From assembly GCA_023101725.1 (NCBI GenBank), contig JALJCO010000063.1, positions 1 to 64,000 of the forward strand: a stretch of DNA of 64,000 nucleotides. Reading direction: 5' to 3'. The first letter of the stretch is position 1; the number at the start of each line of letters is the position of its first letter. Made by a program: the position numbers and the translations under genes. Source of the stretch: Atherinomorus stipes (Eukaryota > Chordata > Actinopteri > Atheriniformes > Atherinidae). The notes below the pieces were generated by a model, which ran no database searches, was not told where the DNA came from, and worked only from the letters and a program-made list of their open reading frames with translations. Below, piece by piece: positions 23,484 through 34,872 of the stretch.

Positions 23484-24413
23484 AAATAAATAAATGAATA
23501 AAATAAATAAACCTGTTGGGTGAGGAATAGATGGGTTTTCTGTTTACAAACATTGGCAGTTGCGTGTGCAACCAGGGGGCTGTGTTTTGTACTGCAGACT
23601 ACGGCCAAACACTCACTCATATCACTTATAAAAATGTAAAGTAACCTGACGAAACATACAGAGATCGTTGTATTTTAATTATACTGTATAAATCTGTATT
23701 TTGATGACAAAAAAAGGAAAATACCGACACAGCGTTGCCATTTTGTGTTTCCATTATCATTACACTAACTTAGCAAAGGGAGTCATCACCAGAAATGGCA
23801 TTTTTCTGGTTAAAACATGGATATTATTCGTGTTGGACCTCATTTGAAATTTGCCTGAAAAACCTGAGTTAGAAAGCGGCTTAAACTTTTGTTTAGACTC
23901 TTTGTTCAAACCAAAATGGTCCCAACAATCTGCAGTCTGCAACAGGTTCTGCTCCGTGTCGTCCTCACCTCCTCCATACAGGAGCAACTTTCACTAGTCT
24001 GGATTAAACCAGGCAAAGATGACATCACTACGTTTGGAAAGGAGCTGATTCCAGCTGTTAGGGACTAACAGGCATTGCTGTCGGTAAGTTTCGCTGCTTG
24101 TGGAACGTTCTGCTTTATTGTGGATGAAATCCTGGTAGACAGCAGACAGACTAGCTAACTGCTAACAAGCTAACGGTAGAAACTCAAACACCATCTGATT
24201 TAAGACCCCGTACTTCGTATTAAATCTCCGGGATGTGTTGTTATGCAGCGTGAATGTCTGTAAACTGTTTACATGCATTAACTTTTGGATTTTTGCAACT
24301 TAACAAATACCAGGACACAAACGTTATATTCCCTGACACTTTCACGTCATATCATGACCTCACCTTGCATGTAAACACACTTCCTCTCTTTTCCTAATGC
24401 TTTTCCTGTGATG
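22986..24413. other. Insert between two 20-bp blocks, with low-complexity core
   Basis: The stretch 23114-23480 holds long T and A runs. Just before it, AGCCACCTGGAGGTCCTCCT (near 23083) matches the reverse complement of 31915-31936, a LINE-like piece. The part 23500-24413 is unique; it has a donor-like GTCGGTAAGTTT near 24080 but no coding frame. A TGGGG string at both edges could be a target duplication, which is weak. Confidence 0.4.
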
Positions 24414-25625
24414 TCTTGGGGCATAGACCTGGTAGACGGGACAAAGACCTGGTAAGCAGGGAATAGACCTGGTAGATGCGGCAAAAACCTGGTAGGCAGG
24501 GCATAGACCTGGTAGACGTGACAAAGACCTGGTAGACGCAGCAAAAACCTGGTAAGCAGGGCATAGACCTGGTAGATGGGGCATAGACCAGGTAGATGCG
24601 GCAAAAACCTGGTAAGCAGGGAATAGACCGGGTAGGCGTAACATAGACCCAGTAGACGGGGCAAAAACCTGGTAAGCGGGGAATAGACCTGGTTAGCGGG
24701 GCATAGACCTGGTAGACGCGGCAAAAACCTGGTAAGCGGGGCATAGACCTGGTAGACGCGGCAAAAACCTGGTAGGCGGGGCATAGACCTGGTAGACAGG
24801 ACAAAGACCTGGTAGACGCGGCAAAAACCTGGTAAGCAGGGCATAGACCTGGTAGATGGGGCATAGACCTGGTAGACGGGACAAAGACCTGGTAGACGCA
24901 GCAAAAACCTGGTAAGCAGGGCATAGACCTGGTAGATGGGGCATAGACCTGGTAGATGCAGCAAAAACCTGGTAAGCAGGGAATAGACCGGGTAGGCGGA
25001 ACAAAGACCTGGTAGACAGGACAAAGACCTGGTAGACGCGGCAAAAACCTGGTAAGCAGGGCATAGACCTGGTAGATGGGGCATAGACCTGGTAGACGGG
25101 ACAAAGACCTGGTAGACGCAGCAAAAACCTGGTAAGCAGGGCATAGACCTGGTAGATGGGGCATAGACCTCGTAGACGCGGCAAAAACCTGGTAAGCAGG
25201 GCATAGACCTGGTAGATGGGGCAAAAACCTGGTAAGCAGGGAATAGACCGGGTAGGCGGAACATAGACCCAGTAGACGGGGCAAAAACCTGGTAAGCGGG
25301 GAATAGACCTGGTAAGCGGGGCATAGACCTGGTTGACGCGGCATAAACCTGGTAGGCGGGGCATAGACCTGGTAGGCGGGAAGTAGAGTTGGTGGAAGGG
25401 GAATAAACCTGGTAGGGGGGACTTAAACTTGGTAGTCGGAGCATAGACCTGGTAAGCGGGGCATGGATCCGGTAGAAGTGGCAAAAACCTGGTAAGCGGG
25501 GCATGGACCTGGTAGGCGGGGCCATGTCTTGATAGGTTGGACATAAACCTTATAGGTGGGAAGTAAACCTGGAATATGTGGTGTAAACCTGGTAGGCGGG
25601 ACATAAACCTGGTAGGTGGGGTGTA
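24414..25625. repeat. 20-bp minisatellite, main block (about 60 units)
   Basis: The unit is GGGGCATAGACCTGGTAGAC, with variants AACCTGGTAAGC and ACAAAGACC. The minus strand is open for up to 392 codons because a 60-bp triple unit carries no stop; the resulting PRLPGLCPAYQVYAPSTRSM pattern is not a gene. Order is looser beyond 25360. Confidence 0.95.
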
Positions 25626-25904
25626 AGGAGAGGTATGAACTGGATATTGATTGATGTGTCAGCTACATAACAGCGTGACATCAAAGCGGTAGGAGGAAAT
25701 GAATACAAATTAGCAATGTATGCAGATGATGTGCTGGTGACAATGGTGGATGTTGAGAAATCATTAAATAACCTTGTGCACACTCTGGGTATAAACTTAA
25801 TGAACATAAAACTGAGGCTATGATGATAGGTGAGGTAGATAATGAAATTAAGAAAAAAATTGATTTAAATGGAATTGTGAATATATACAATACTTGGGGG
25901 TATA

Positions 25905-26220
25905 CAGGGAGTGCAGAATTATTAGGCAAATTTTAAGAGTACTGCATCCCTCTGCAAGATATCTCCCTATTTTTTACTTTTCGGAGCCTGTCAAGTCCCT
26001 CTATGACCCATTTTGCCAAAGGAAAGAAAGTTGCCTAATAAACCTGATATATGGTGATGATGTCATTAGACCACACCCCTTCTCATTACAGAGATGCACA
26101 TCACCTGATATGCTTAATTGGTAGTAGTCTTTGGGCCTATACAGCTTGGAGTAAGACAACATGCATAAAGAGGATGATGTGGTCAAAATACTCATTTGCC
26201 TAATAATTCTGCACTCCCTG
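25905..26220. mobile_element. mariner/Tc1-type MITE (316 bp)
   Basis: The terminal inverted repeats are CAGGGAGTGCAGAATTATTA and its complement at the right end. TA target duplications are at 25903-25904 and 26221-26222. Interior strings such as CCATTTTGCCAAAGGAAAG resemble the flanks of an autonomous fish Tc1/mariner family, so it is an internally deleted copy. Confidence 0.85.
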
Positions 26221-27395
26221 TACCTAAAAACATGGGTACATTACATTACATCAGATGAAAATGGAAATGGACAGGTGGAAGATTCTGAACCTATCAATAT
26301 TTGAGAAAATGTAATCAATTAAAATGATTATATTGCCTAGATTCTTGTTTTTGTTTCAAACTTTGCCAAGTTATATACCACCCAAGCATTTCATAGAATG
26401 GGATAACCTGCTGAGAAAATGTATTTGGGATGATAAAAAGCCTCGGGTTAAACTTAAAAGTTTGAAATTACCAAAGCTCTGAGGAGGACATTACAAGATT
26501 TTGAGACCTATTTTAAAGCAACTCAGGTGAAGTCATTAATGTCTTGGATAAGCGGTTCTAATATTCCAAGATGGAAAGAGATAGAAATAAATAGGGTACA
26601 TTTAATTAAATCCGCTATATTCAAAACTCAGGATAAGGAACTTAAGAAAGAAATTAACAATAATTACTGTAAAGGACACACTATTAAGACGTGGCAAAGA
26701 ATTGTAAAAGGTATGAAAATAAATAAAGAAATGGTTTATTTGAGGGAAATTTCTAGAGATCTTGAATTTACTGCAAATGCAATAGATGATATTTTTAAAA
26801 GCAGGGTGAAAAGGGGCTTATAAGATTTTATCAATTGTTTGAAAATGGTCAAATGAAATAATTTGAAGAAATTATTAAACAATGTAATATTCCAAGAAAT
26901 GAATTTTATAAGTATTTACAAGTCCGAAGCTATCTGAATAGTAAGCTAGGAAAGAATGTATATGATTTACATCCCTTGATAGTTTATGTGGCAAATAATT
27001 GTAATAAGAAACATCAAAATACTTTGAGTCAGCTTTACCAAATACTGTCAAATCAAAAAGAGAAAATGGCAGCCAATGTTAAAGGGACCAGAGGCAGGAA
27101 TTTAAAAACAAACAAACATGAATGTCCGTGTTTTTAATACTAATGGATGATGAAGCGCTAAATACCAAAAATAACTTTTCCACCACGTTTCTCTCCGTTG
27201 CCTTGAACAGGCTGTGTGCTGCATAAAGCTGCAATTCGGTGTCTGAATTTCCCGCGCTGCCCTGCAGACAAATGACGCTACATCCACAGTTTTGATCCAG
27301 GAAGAAGACGGTTGCGGTACATTCAAACACTGTAAGCGATAGTTATGGATTCTTCTGCCGTCAGCAAACGATCCAGATTAACTGAAAGACACTTA

Positions 27396-27990
27396 GGGCG
27401 CTTTCACAAAGCTTTTTTGATTCGAATCAGAGTCCGTTTGCTCGGAAAGTCCGCTTACTTCGGGGAGTTGTGAACGCGCAAACGGACTCTGATCCGGAAC
27501 AAACAAGCGGACTCGGTCCGCCTACAAACGTGGGTCTCGGTGCGATTGAAGCGAACCAAATACAGGAAGTGGACTACAAATTGCATTGGCATTGTGGGTA
27601 AAACGTTTCACAACGTGGGCAAACGCTACGACAACAAACACACGTGAGGGACTGCGGTACTTATAAAGATGGCTCGTAGTCATACGTGGAGTTACGAGGA
27701 AGTAAAAGCTTTAATGGATATCTGGTCTGATGACATCATATCCAGCTCCTCATACAAAAATAATGTCGCTTAGTGGGGGGAACAGAAGTTGTGAGAACCT
27801 TCTTGTACGTGCGTCTTGTCCACTCCTACGGTAAATCCGAGAGCAGCGCCACCTGAGATTCTCATTCTTGGCTCGTTTGGCAATAGAGCAACGTGAACGC
27901 GATCTCGGTCCGGAAGACCACCCCCGCCCCCAAGCGAACCGAGTCCCCAAACGGACCGAGTCTCGCGGACTATGCTTTCTGAATGCACCC
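27396..27990 (+). mobile_element. PIF/Harbinger element, deleted (595 bp)
   Basis: The ends are GGGCGCTTTCACA and the complement GGGTGCATTCAGA. The 3-bp duplication TTA lies at 27393-27395 and 27991-27993. It holds the start of a Myb/SANT-like protein (next entry). The DDE transposase is absent. Confidence 0.8.
27669..27773 (+). pseudogene. Truncated Myb/SANT-like Harbinger protein, 34 codons
   Basis: The frame starts MARSHTWSYEEVKALMDIWS and stops at TAG 27771-27773. The W...E-E-V-x-A-L-x-x-I-W-S pattern is the first helix of the Myb-like DNA-binding protein carried by PIF/Harbinger elements beside their transposase. Only this first helix survives; known proteins of this kind are several times longer. 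It lies centrally in the element, which supports the Harbinger call. Confidence 0.65.
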
Positions 27991-28500
27991 TTAAACGTGG
28001 AACTACGGAGAAAAAGCGTATAAACAACATTATAGCTTTAGTTTGTGCTCCGTGACGGCTTGGCTCGTGGCTGCAGGTACCTGAAGCGCCAGTCGCGGCA
28101 GTTGCGAGTTTCGTTTCTTAATCTTGCCTCAAGTCCCTTTAAGGTAAAATGGGAGACAGAGCTACATATTCAAATAAATGAAAATGATTGGGAACAGATG
28201 TGCATTGGAATTCATAAAACAACTACGTCATTATTTTGGAGAGAATTTGCTTGGAAAATGATTATGAGATACCTTTGGTTCTAGAGAGCATGAAAAAATA
28301 TAATGGAACAAATGGTAAATGTTGGAGAAACTGTGGAGAAGAAAATGCAAATTGTATTCATATTTTTTATACATGTAAAAAAAATAGAGTTATATTGGAA
28401 AGAAATGTTTAGAATCTTCAAAGACATACTTGAGAGGAAACTGGATTTAAAACCAGAAAATATTATTTTGGGTAAAATACCAGTGAATATAGGTCTAGAT

Positions 28501-28590
28501 CAGGGGTCGGCAACCCGCGGCTCCGGAGCCGCTTGCGGCTCTTTAGTCCCTCTGTTGCGGCTCCCTGGCATTGGAAAATTAATTAATGAC
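28501..28590 (+). mobile_element. 5' end of a hAT-like element, truncated
   Basis: It starts abruptly at the end of the L1 sequence with CAGGGGTCGGCAACCCGCGG, then CTCCGGAGCCGCTTGCGGCT, a common vertebrate hAT terminus. The matching right end was not found in the window. Confidence 0.55.
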
Positions 28591-28629
28591 TATTCTACTA
28601 AAGTGTATTGTATTTTGGTTGGTTCACTT

Positions 28630-28675
28630 TATTGTCTCTCCCCTTAAGAGACAATAAAGTTTCTTATCTTATTCT
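28630..28675. repeat. Fold-back of two LINE-type 3' tails
   Basis: A perfect 13-bp inverted repeat (CTTTATTGTCTCT / AGAGACAATAAAG) is separated by CCCCTTA and followed by TTTCTTATCTTATTC. The same GAGACAATAAAG string ends the minus-strand LINE fragment at 52497. It looks like two 3' ends joined head to head. Confidence 0.5.
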
Positions 28676-29794
28676 AAATGTGAGGATTATGATGATCCCT
28701 CTGAGGGATTCATGTACAGTTGCGCACTTTTCCCGAGTTCTCCGAGCACTGCAAATGCAGCACGTGAAATAAAATCCAACTCAACTATTAAAATAAAGAC
28801 ATAATTAATATTTTACCATTTTGCAAAGCAGCCCATTGAGTGTCAGGTGCAACAAGCAGGTAACTGCAGTAAAACGGCGAGTAACTGTCCAGCATGCTAT
28901 GATGCGTCTCACAAACCTTTACGCAGCCAATCAGTGTTAATAACTGCACTTCATGCTCACGTGCCGCTATAGTGCAGCATAGCATGATACAGCCCTATTG
29001 AATCAGCAATCACGGAATTAAACATTAAAAACGGAATTAATTACAAACAAAGAAAATCACTGAGTGTGGACGTGCCGCGGAGCGCTGAACTTTCCTCCTG
29101 ACGCACTGTCCCACGAACGCCTCACAGCGGAGCGTCTCTGTTGCTGCAGTTCTGGCATTTAAAGTGAATAATAAACGAGCAAAAGCTTATTTGTCCACTC
29201 CGACCCTGTCATGCTGCGCTTTGATCACTTCTCCAGCAGGTAGGCCGACGATAGAGAAGAAAAGTGTCTGATGCACTGAGCATGTTCAGCGCTGCGTGGG
29301 CAGATTCATTTGTTTTCACTGCTGACCAGATTATTTTGCGTAGCTATGTTCATATTTTGTGAAACAGTAATTTCATTTTTCGGGTAGACCGCTTACTGCA
29401 CGCGCCAGTAAAAGGATGACGGCACAGACAGGACAGCTGTTTGGTTTGCTGCTGGTAGATTATTGAAGCTGCGTCTTTTTCCATCCTACATAAATACAGC
29501 AACTAAAATAGATTTTTTTTTTAAAAAGTGACCTTCAACCCGACGTCTTTTCTCTTTTTTTAGTTTAAAATGTTTTTTTGCTGGATGCAGAAATGTGATT
29601 TCGTTACGAAGAAGCTCCTGTCAGACAGAAAACTCCTGAACCATCTGAGGACCGTTCCACAGATACAACTAAGTGCTCCAGACGGGAAAACAGCGTGGTC
29701 AAAGCAGCAGAGAGGTCTGAGAGCAGTCGCAGATAGAGTGATGTCATTATGAATGTCGAGCAGAGCAGTCTCAGTACTGTTAGGACAGAGGGGT
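28676..29794. other. Unassigned sequence
   Basis: No gene or mobile-element end was recognised. A 60-codon plus frame at 29570-29752 has no domain. It may be the interior of the truncated hAT element. Confidence 0.35.
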
Positions 29795-29925
29795 AGGGAT
29801 GCTAACTGGGATTAAAGGTTCTGACGCTGACTGGGATTAAAGTTCTGACGCTGACTGTGATTCAAAGTTCTGATGCTGACTGAGATTAAAGGTTCTGATG
29901 CCAAACTGGGATTAAAGGTTCTGAT
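29795..29925. repeat. 26-bp minisatellite, block 1
   Basis: The unit is ACTGGGATTAAAGGTTCTGA plus TGCCAA or TGCTG. About five units before the hAT insertion. Confidence 0.9.
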
Positions 29926-30969
29926 TAGGGCTGGGACGATTCGTCGACGTAACCGATTAGGTCGACGCAAAAAATACGTCGACGCAAAATATGCGTACCG
30001 ATGCGTCGTCAGACCAAAACAAAGATGGCGGCGCCATGCGACTTCAGACTAAAACAAAGATGGCGGCGCGATCTCCGCGAGTGGCTCTTCCAAGTTTCCA
30101 AAGTGTAAGGCAGTGAAGGCCCACACTCATTTATCGAAGGTATTAACTATATATTAGGGATGGCGAATCCGAAGCCTAATGACACATGAGACACTTCCGT
30201 GAGATGGACGCCATGTCTTCAGACACGTCAGGCCTGTTTGAGACGGTCAGCATGAAGCACGAGCTCCATCTGCTGGCCGTGGGTGGAACTGCAGCTGATG
30301 CAGGGAGCTGTCTCGTCTCTGACTGAATATAATTAAAGTCACGTTCTCAACCTCATATTAGTGTTTCATCTGTTGGTAATAGTATTGTGTCGTCACTTCT
30401 GGGATAAATAAAGAATTTTTAATTTCATTTCCAAGTGTTTGGCACCCGTATTAAGCATTAACAGAATGAAGATGGAGATGCACGTTTTCTGGAAGCTAGA
30501 CCCATGTTCAATATAGATGTTCAACTCTGAATGTTTACTTATCTTCATTATCTTTTGTTGGAAAATAATATCTGTCTCAGCTTAAATCCTCCAAGTTTAC
30601 ATGATCATATTATTTCAATAATGACTTTTTTATAATTATTTTCATGTAAATGAAATAATTAAAAGCCTGTTTTTCAGTTTGCTGTGTTTTCAACATAAAT
30701 TTTACATTCTGTTGGTTCATGAAAAACTCCATGACAGGCTGCTGCTCCCACTGCCTTTTTATTCATGCTCTTTTTTACATTTTAGGTATCTATATCAGCA
30801 TATATAAATTGCTGTCTGTCAATTTATGAGGAGATAATCGCTAATCGAATCGAATCGAGTCGAATCGAGCTAAAAAAGTGAATCGTTAGATTAATCGATG
30901 CATCGAAAAAATAATCGCTAGATTAATCGTTTAAAATCATCATAAAATAAATCGTTTAACACAGCCCTA
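29926..30969. mobile_element. Nonautonomous hAT element (1044 bp) in minisatellite
   Basis: The ends are TAGGGCTGGGACGATT and, in complement, TAGGGCTGTGTTAAACGA. The 8-bp duplication GTTCTGAT (taken from the repeat unit) lies at 29918-29925 and 30970-30977. The right arm has many ATCGAAT/TTAATCG motifs. No transposase. Confidence 0.8.
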
Positions 30970-31531
30970 GTTCTGATGCCAAACTGGGATTAAAGGTTCT
31001 GATGCTAACTGGGATTAAAGTTCTGACGCTGACTGAGATTAAAGGTTCTGATGATGACTGGGATTAAAGGTTCTGATGCCAAACTGGGATTAAAGGTTCT
31101 GATGCCAAACTGGGATTAAAGGTTCTGATGCCAAACTGGGATTTTAGGTTCTGGATGCTAACTGAGATTAAAGGTTCTGGATCCTGAATGGAATTAAAGG
31201 TTCTGATGCTGACTGGGATTAAAGGTTCTGATGCTGACTGGGATTAAAGGTTCTGATGCTGACTGAGATTAAAGGTTCTGATGATGACTGGGATTAAAGT
31301 TTCTGATGCCAAACTGGGATTAAAGGTTCTGTATGCTGACTGGGATTAAAGGTTCTGATGCCAAACTGGGATTTAAGGTTCTGGATCCTGAATGGAATTA
31401 AAGGTTCTGATGCTGACTGGATTAAAGGTTCTGATGCTGACTGGGATTAAAGGTTCTAATGCTAACTGGGATTGAAGGTTCTGATGCCAAACTGGGATTA
31501 AAGGTTCTGATGCCAAACTGGGATTAAAGGT
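30970..31531. repeat. 26-bp minisatellite, block 2
   Basis: About 21 units of the same ACTGGGATTAAAGGTTCTGA repeat, with a few TGAATGGAATTAAAGG variants. Confidence 0.9.
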
Positions 31532-31655
31532 TCTTTTTTTTTTTTTTACTTGTCCTGTCCAGCATTGAAGCAAGCAGAATGGAAATCTGATTGCTTTATT
31601 CTGTTGAACAGTTTTGCTTTACCAAGCGGAGCTTTATGAACATAAGGCTCCACTT
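31532..31655 (-). mobile_element. Second copy of the retroposed small structured RNA
   Basis: On the minus strand it reads AAGTGGAGCCTTATGTTCAT through GGACAGGACAAGT and an A run that abuts the 26-bp minisatellite. It matches 7508-7636 with very few changes and begins at the same base. To the right it joins unrelated minus-strand sequence, so here it may be the 3' part of a composite retroposon. Confidence 0.65.
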
Positions 31656-33902
31656 GATATCATGTTTATTCATTTTATTTCTTTAATTAAACATTTGTCT
31701 ATTACACCATTCCATTTCATACTGCTGGGCCTGACAAGGGAGAAATGAAAGTTAACAGAGGTAATGATAGAAAGTAAAACAGAGAGAAAGGAGTAAGGAA
31801 GAGGAAGAGAGAGAGGAGAGAAAACATGAATCCACTTACACAGTTCACTGGTACATCTGTACAGCGATCCCTAAACAACCAAGGTCTCTGTTGGAAAACA
31901 AAACAAGCAATCCCCTACAGGAGGACCTGCAGGTGGCTTAAATATCCTCAGATCATACAAACACACACAAACACACGCAGAACTACGCAGAGAAGAGGTA
32001 CAACCTAGTCAGCGCAATGGGAAGTAGAGAAGAGGTACAACCTAGTCATCGCAATGGGAAGTAGAGAAGAGGTACAGCCTAGTCATCGCAATGGGAAGCA
32101 GTGTCACAGCATCAACATGCATAATAAAGGGTCTCCATGGTGATACAGTCATGCAGATGCAGCCTCGTCTCTGCAAGGAGGAGGAAGCCCGCAAGGCTCA
32201 CGACCCAGGCCCCCAGCAGCCACCCAGAGGCCCAGATCCCAGCTACCCCCCCCAAAGAGCGGACATGCATCCCCCGAAGGGTGGCAAAAGGTGGCCCCAG
32301 CCGGAGCCCCCCTGCGGTCTGGGGGCCCAGGCCCCAGCGGACTAAGACCAGCAGCTGTCGACCCCACCGGGCGCCGGGCGCCCCCCGGAGCGGAGACAGC
32401 GCCGGGCCCAGGGCCCAAGCGCCCAGGAGCAGCCACCCCCCCACCCCCCGACCCGGGCGGCCCAACTGAAACCCAGGAGGACCGGACCCCCCAGACGACA
32501 CCCCCCCAAGGCAAGCCAGCCCCCACCCCAACGTCCCTGCCCCACACACCTGACACCAGGGCGCCACCACCTCCACCACCCCCTACCCCGCCACCACACT
32601 CACACACACACTCCCCACACACCTACCCCAACACTAGGGCTGAAAGATATACCGTCACCGCATCCACATCGAGACACGGGCACCCAAGACATCAATACCG
32701 CAAGAGCAACCACATACAAGATACAGATCCCCCCTGCGCCCGCCCCGCACACAAAGCCCCGGAAGCCACAAACAAAACCGCACCCCCCACCAAAGCGCCC
32801 GGCCCCCAACCAACCTGCAGCCACACCGCACCACACCGACACCAAGATGCCCGGCACGAACACCGAGATACGAAACCCCGCCCGCACCGCCCAGCCCTAC
32901 CCAACACCTCCATGTACCCCCCCCACACACACATACACCCACCCACTCCGCTCTCCGACCTTACATACCCACACTCACTCCTCCCTCCACCCCCAACACT
33001 CTCCTCCCTCTACCGTCCACACCTACCCCCACCTCCTCATACCCTCTAACACACACATGCACTCCCCCCACATAACTGCACCAACCCCTCCCTACCCCCC
33101 ACACATACGCCCCCACCTCCCTATACCCCCAATACCCTATACAGTCCCCCCTTACATGTCCAGCCCCGCCCATCCCTCTGACCTATCACACTCCCGCCCT
33201 TCCTTCCTTCAGCCCCTCACGACCATCCCTAATAGACACTCACGAGCATGCCACTCCTTCCCCATCCCCCCTTTCCTCCAACCACTTACCCACATCTCCT
33301 CCCTCTTCCAGCCCAAGTTCCTCCCTCCCACATTTCCTCTTTCACACTTTCATTCATTATTCTCACATACCCACCTCGCTCTTGCCCATGCCCCCGTGCC
33401 TCCTGAGTGGTAGCTCGGGCCGGGGAAGGAGCCGCGAGCTCCAAGTCCCAAACACGCCCCCCCCACCACCCCCATCCCTCACCCCCTCCCCCTCTCCCCC
33501 CAGTAGCGCCCGGGAGACCGGGGTATGAAAGGACCCTGTCCCCCCCCACCCCCTGCTCATGACTGTGTGTGTAAGATGTGTGTTGTTTGCAGTTAAAACT
33601 GAGGGGCAGTGCCAAGTAATGCCGGGAGTGGGGTCGCGTAGGGGGCATGACCCCCCAACCAGCCCCTCCCTCCTTCCACACACTACATGGCCCGCCCCTC
33701 AGAAGTGGTTGTGAGCTGTTGTTATTTTATGTGTTTAGGTGTCTAAGTGTGGTTAAAACTGGGGAGCAGGCTGTCTCTAGACGTGGCAAGCAAAGGCACT
33801 TTGGTGCCCTCCCTCACCACGCCCGCTTGAAACGCACCCTCCCCAAAACCCTACGTGTGTGTGTGTGAGGTAGAGCAAGGGGGGGGGGGAGAGGTCTTGG
33901 GA
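31656..33902. mobile_element. GC-rich LINE-like / composite retroposon sequence
   Basis: The part 31826-31950 contains CCCCTACAGGAGGACCTGCA, also found (complement) at 23083-23111. The part 31985-32100 has three copies of an about 45-bp unit (GAAGAGGTACAACCTAGTCA). From 32160 to 33520 the plus strand is extremely C-rich. The part 33517-33902 is the reverse complement of 12990-13392. Open frames across it lack stops only because of composition. It is probably a retroelement 5' region plus tail. Confidence 0.5.
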
Positions 33903-34263
33903 ATTCTGATGCTGACTGGGATTAAAGGTTCTGATGCCAAACTGGGATTAAAGGTTCTGATGCCAAACTGGGATTAAAGGTTCTGATGCTGACTGAGACT
34001 AAAGGTTCTGGATGCTGACTGGAATTAAAGGTTCTGATGCTGACTGGGATTAAAAGTTCTGATGCTGACTGGGATTAAAGGTTCTGATGCCAAACTGGGA
34101 TTAAAAGTTCTGACACTGGCTGTGATTTCAGGTTCTGATGCTGACTGTGATTAAAAGTTCTGATGCCAAACTGGGATTAAAGGTTCTGATGCTGACTGGG
34201 ATTAAAGGTTCTGATGCTAACTGAGATTAAAGGCTCTGATACTGACTGGGATTAAAGGTTCAG
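33903..34263. repeat. 26-bp minisatellite, block 3
   Basis: Same unit and orientation as blocks 1 and 2, about 14 units, ending in GGTTCAGCATTTATTGG. Confidence 0.9.
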
Positions 34264-34823
34264 CATTTATTGGCAGAAAAAAGAAGTCAACCAAAATGAG
34301 CAACAATTGACCTGGAGTTTTAAGGGTTAATTAGATTTCATCCAATCGTGTCAGTTAAGATGAAACTCTCAAAGTCTGCGTCTCACAGAAGCTCCCAGCG
34401 GATCAACAGTGGCAGGTAATCCCCTTAATCACTGTCGATCCTCATTTTGAACATCAAGGTTAATTCCCTCTGCCAGCAAAATGATATCACTCCACATGAC
34501 GCCATGAATCAGTGAGCAGCCCTGACAGAAGAGTTTCCCACCACACAGGTCACATCAGAACCAGGAAACCGGGAGACCACCCCTACCTCCCTCATGTTTG
34601 CTAGAAAAGTCCATGTTCAAATGTCTTCATGTCAGCAACATTTATTACGAATGCTTTCTGTAGCAGAGACGTGGTGGTGCAGAGCAGAACGGACGGACAC
34701 ACAGCAGATCAGGTAGAACGCCAGCTGTCATGTTAAATGAACGCCATCTGCCACCCCCACCCCCCTCCATGCTCCACCAATTCAAGTGTCCTCTTTATCC
34801 CACACTATCCCCCTTCTAAAGAC

Positions 34824-34872
<49 letters not shown>

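Larger units (their letters stand above)
27083..28138. mobile_element. TTAA-flanked DNA element (Kolobok/T2-like or piggyBac-like)
   Basis: TTAA lies at 27079-27082 and 28139-28142. The inverted ends begin AGGGACCAGAGGCAGG (left) and AGGGACTTGAGGCAAG (right, complement). TTAA with AGGG ends fits the T2/Kolobok type better than piggyBac. It has no transposase of its own and carries a Harbinger element inside. Confidence 0.75.
25640..28500 (+). mobile_element. L1-like LINE ORF2 fragment, with nested insertions
   Basis: The catalytic YADD (LAMYADDVLV) is at 25719-25730. After the MITE at 25905-26220 come MIILPRFLFLFQTLPSYIPP and WDNLLRKCIWDDKKPR. After the TTAA element, protein similarity resumes with KWETELHIQINENDWEQMC and the zinc-knuckle-like CWRNCGEENANCIHIFYTC near 28320-28375. 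Stops and frameshifts are many, and the endonuclease and 5' part are missing. Domain order (RT, thumb, C-terminal Cys/His) matches L1/Tx1 elements. Confidence 0.85.

Noticed and set aside
24347..25604. Minus-strand frames (303-392 codons) rich in LPGLCPAYQVYAP
   Set aside because: Direct translation of the 20-bp minisatellite; three overlapping frames give the same 20-residue pattern.
29570..29752. 60-codon plus-strand frame
   Set aside because: No domain, no splice or promoter context, and short enough to occur by chance.
32091..33413. Proline/arginine-rich long frames in the C-rich region
   Set aside because: Open on both strands because of composition; the shared copy at 12990-13392 is not conserved as protein.
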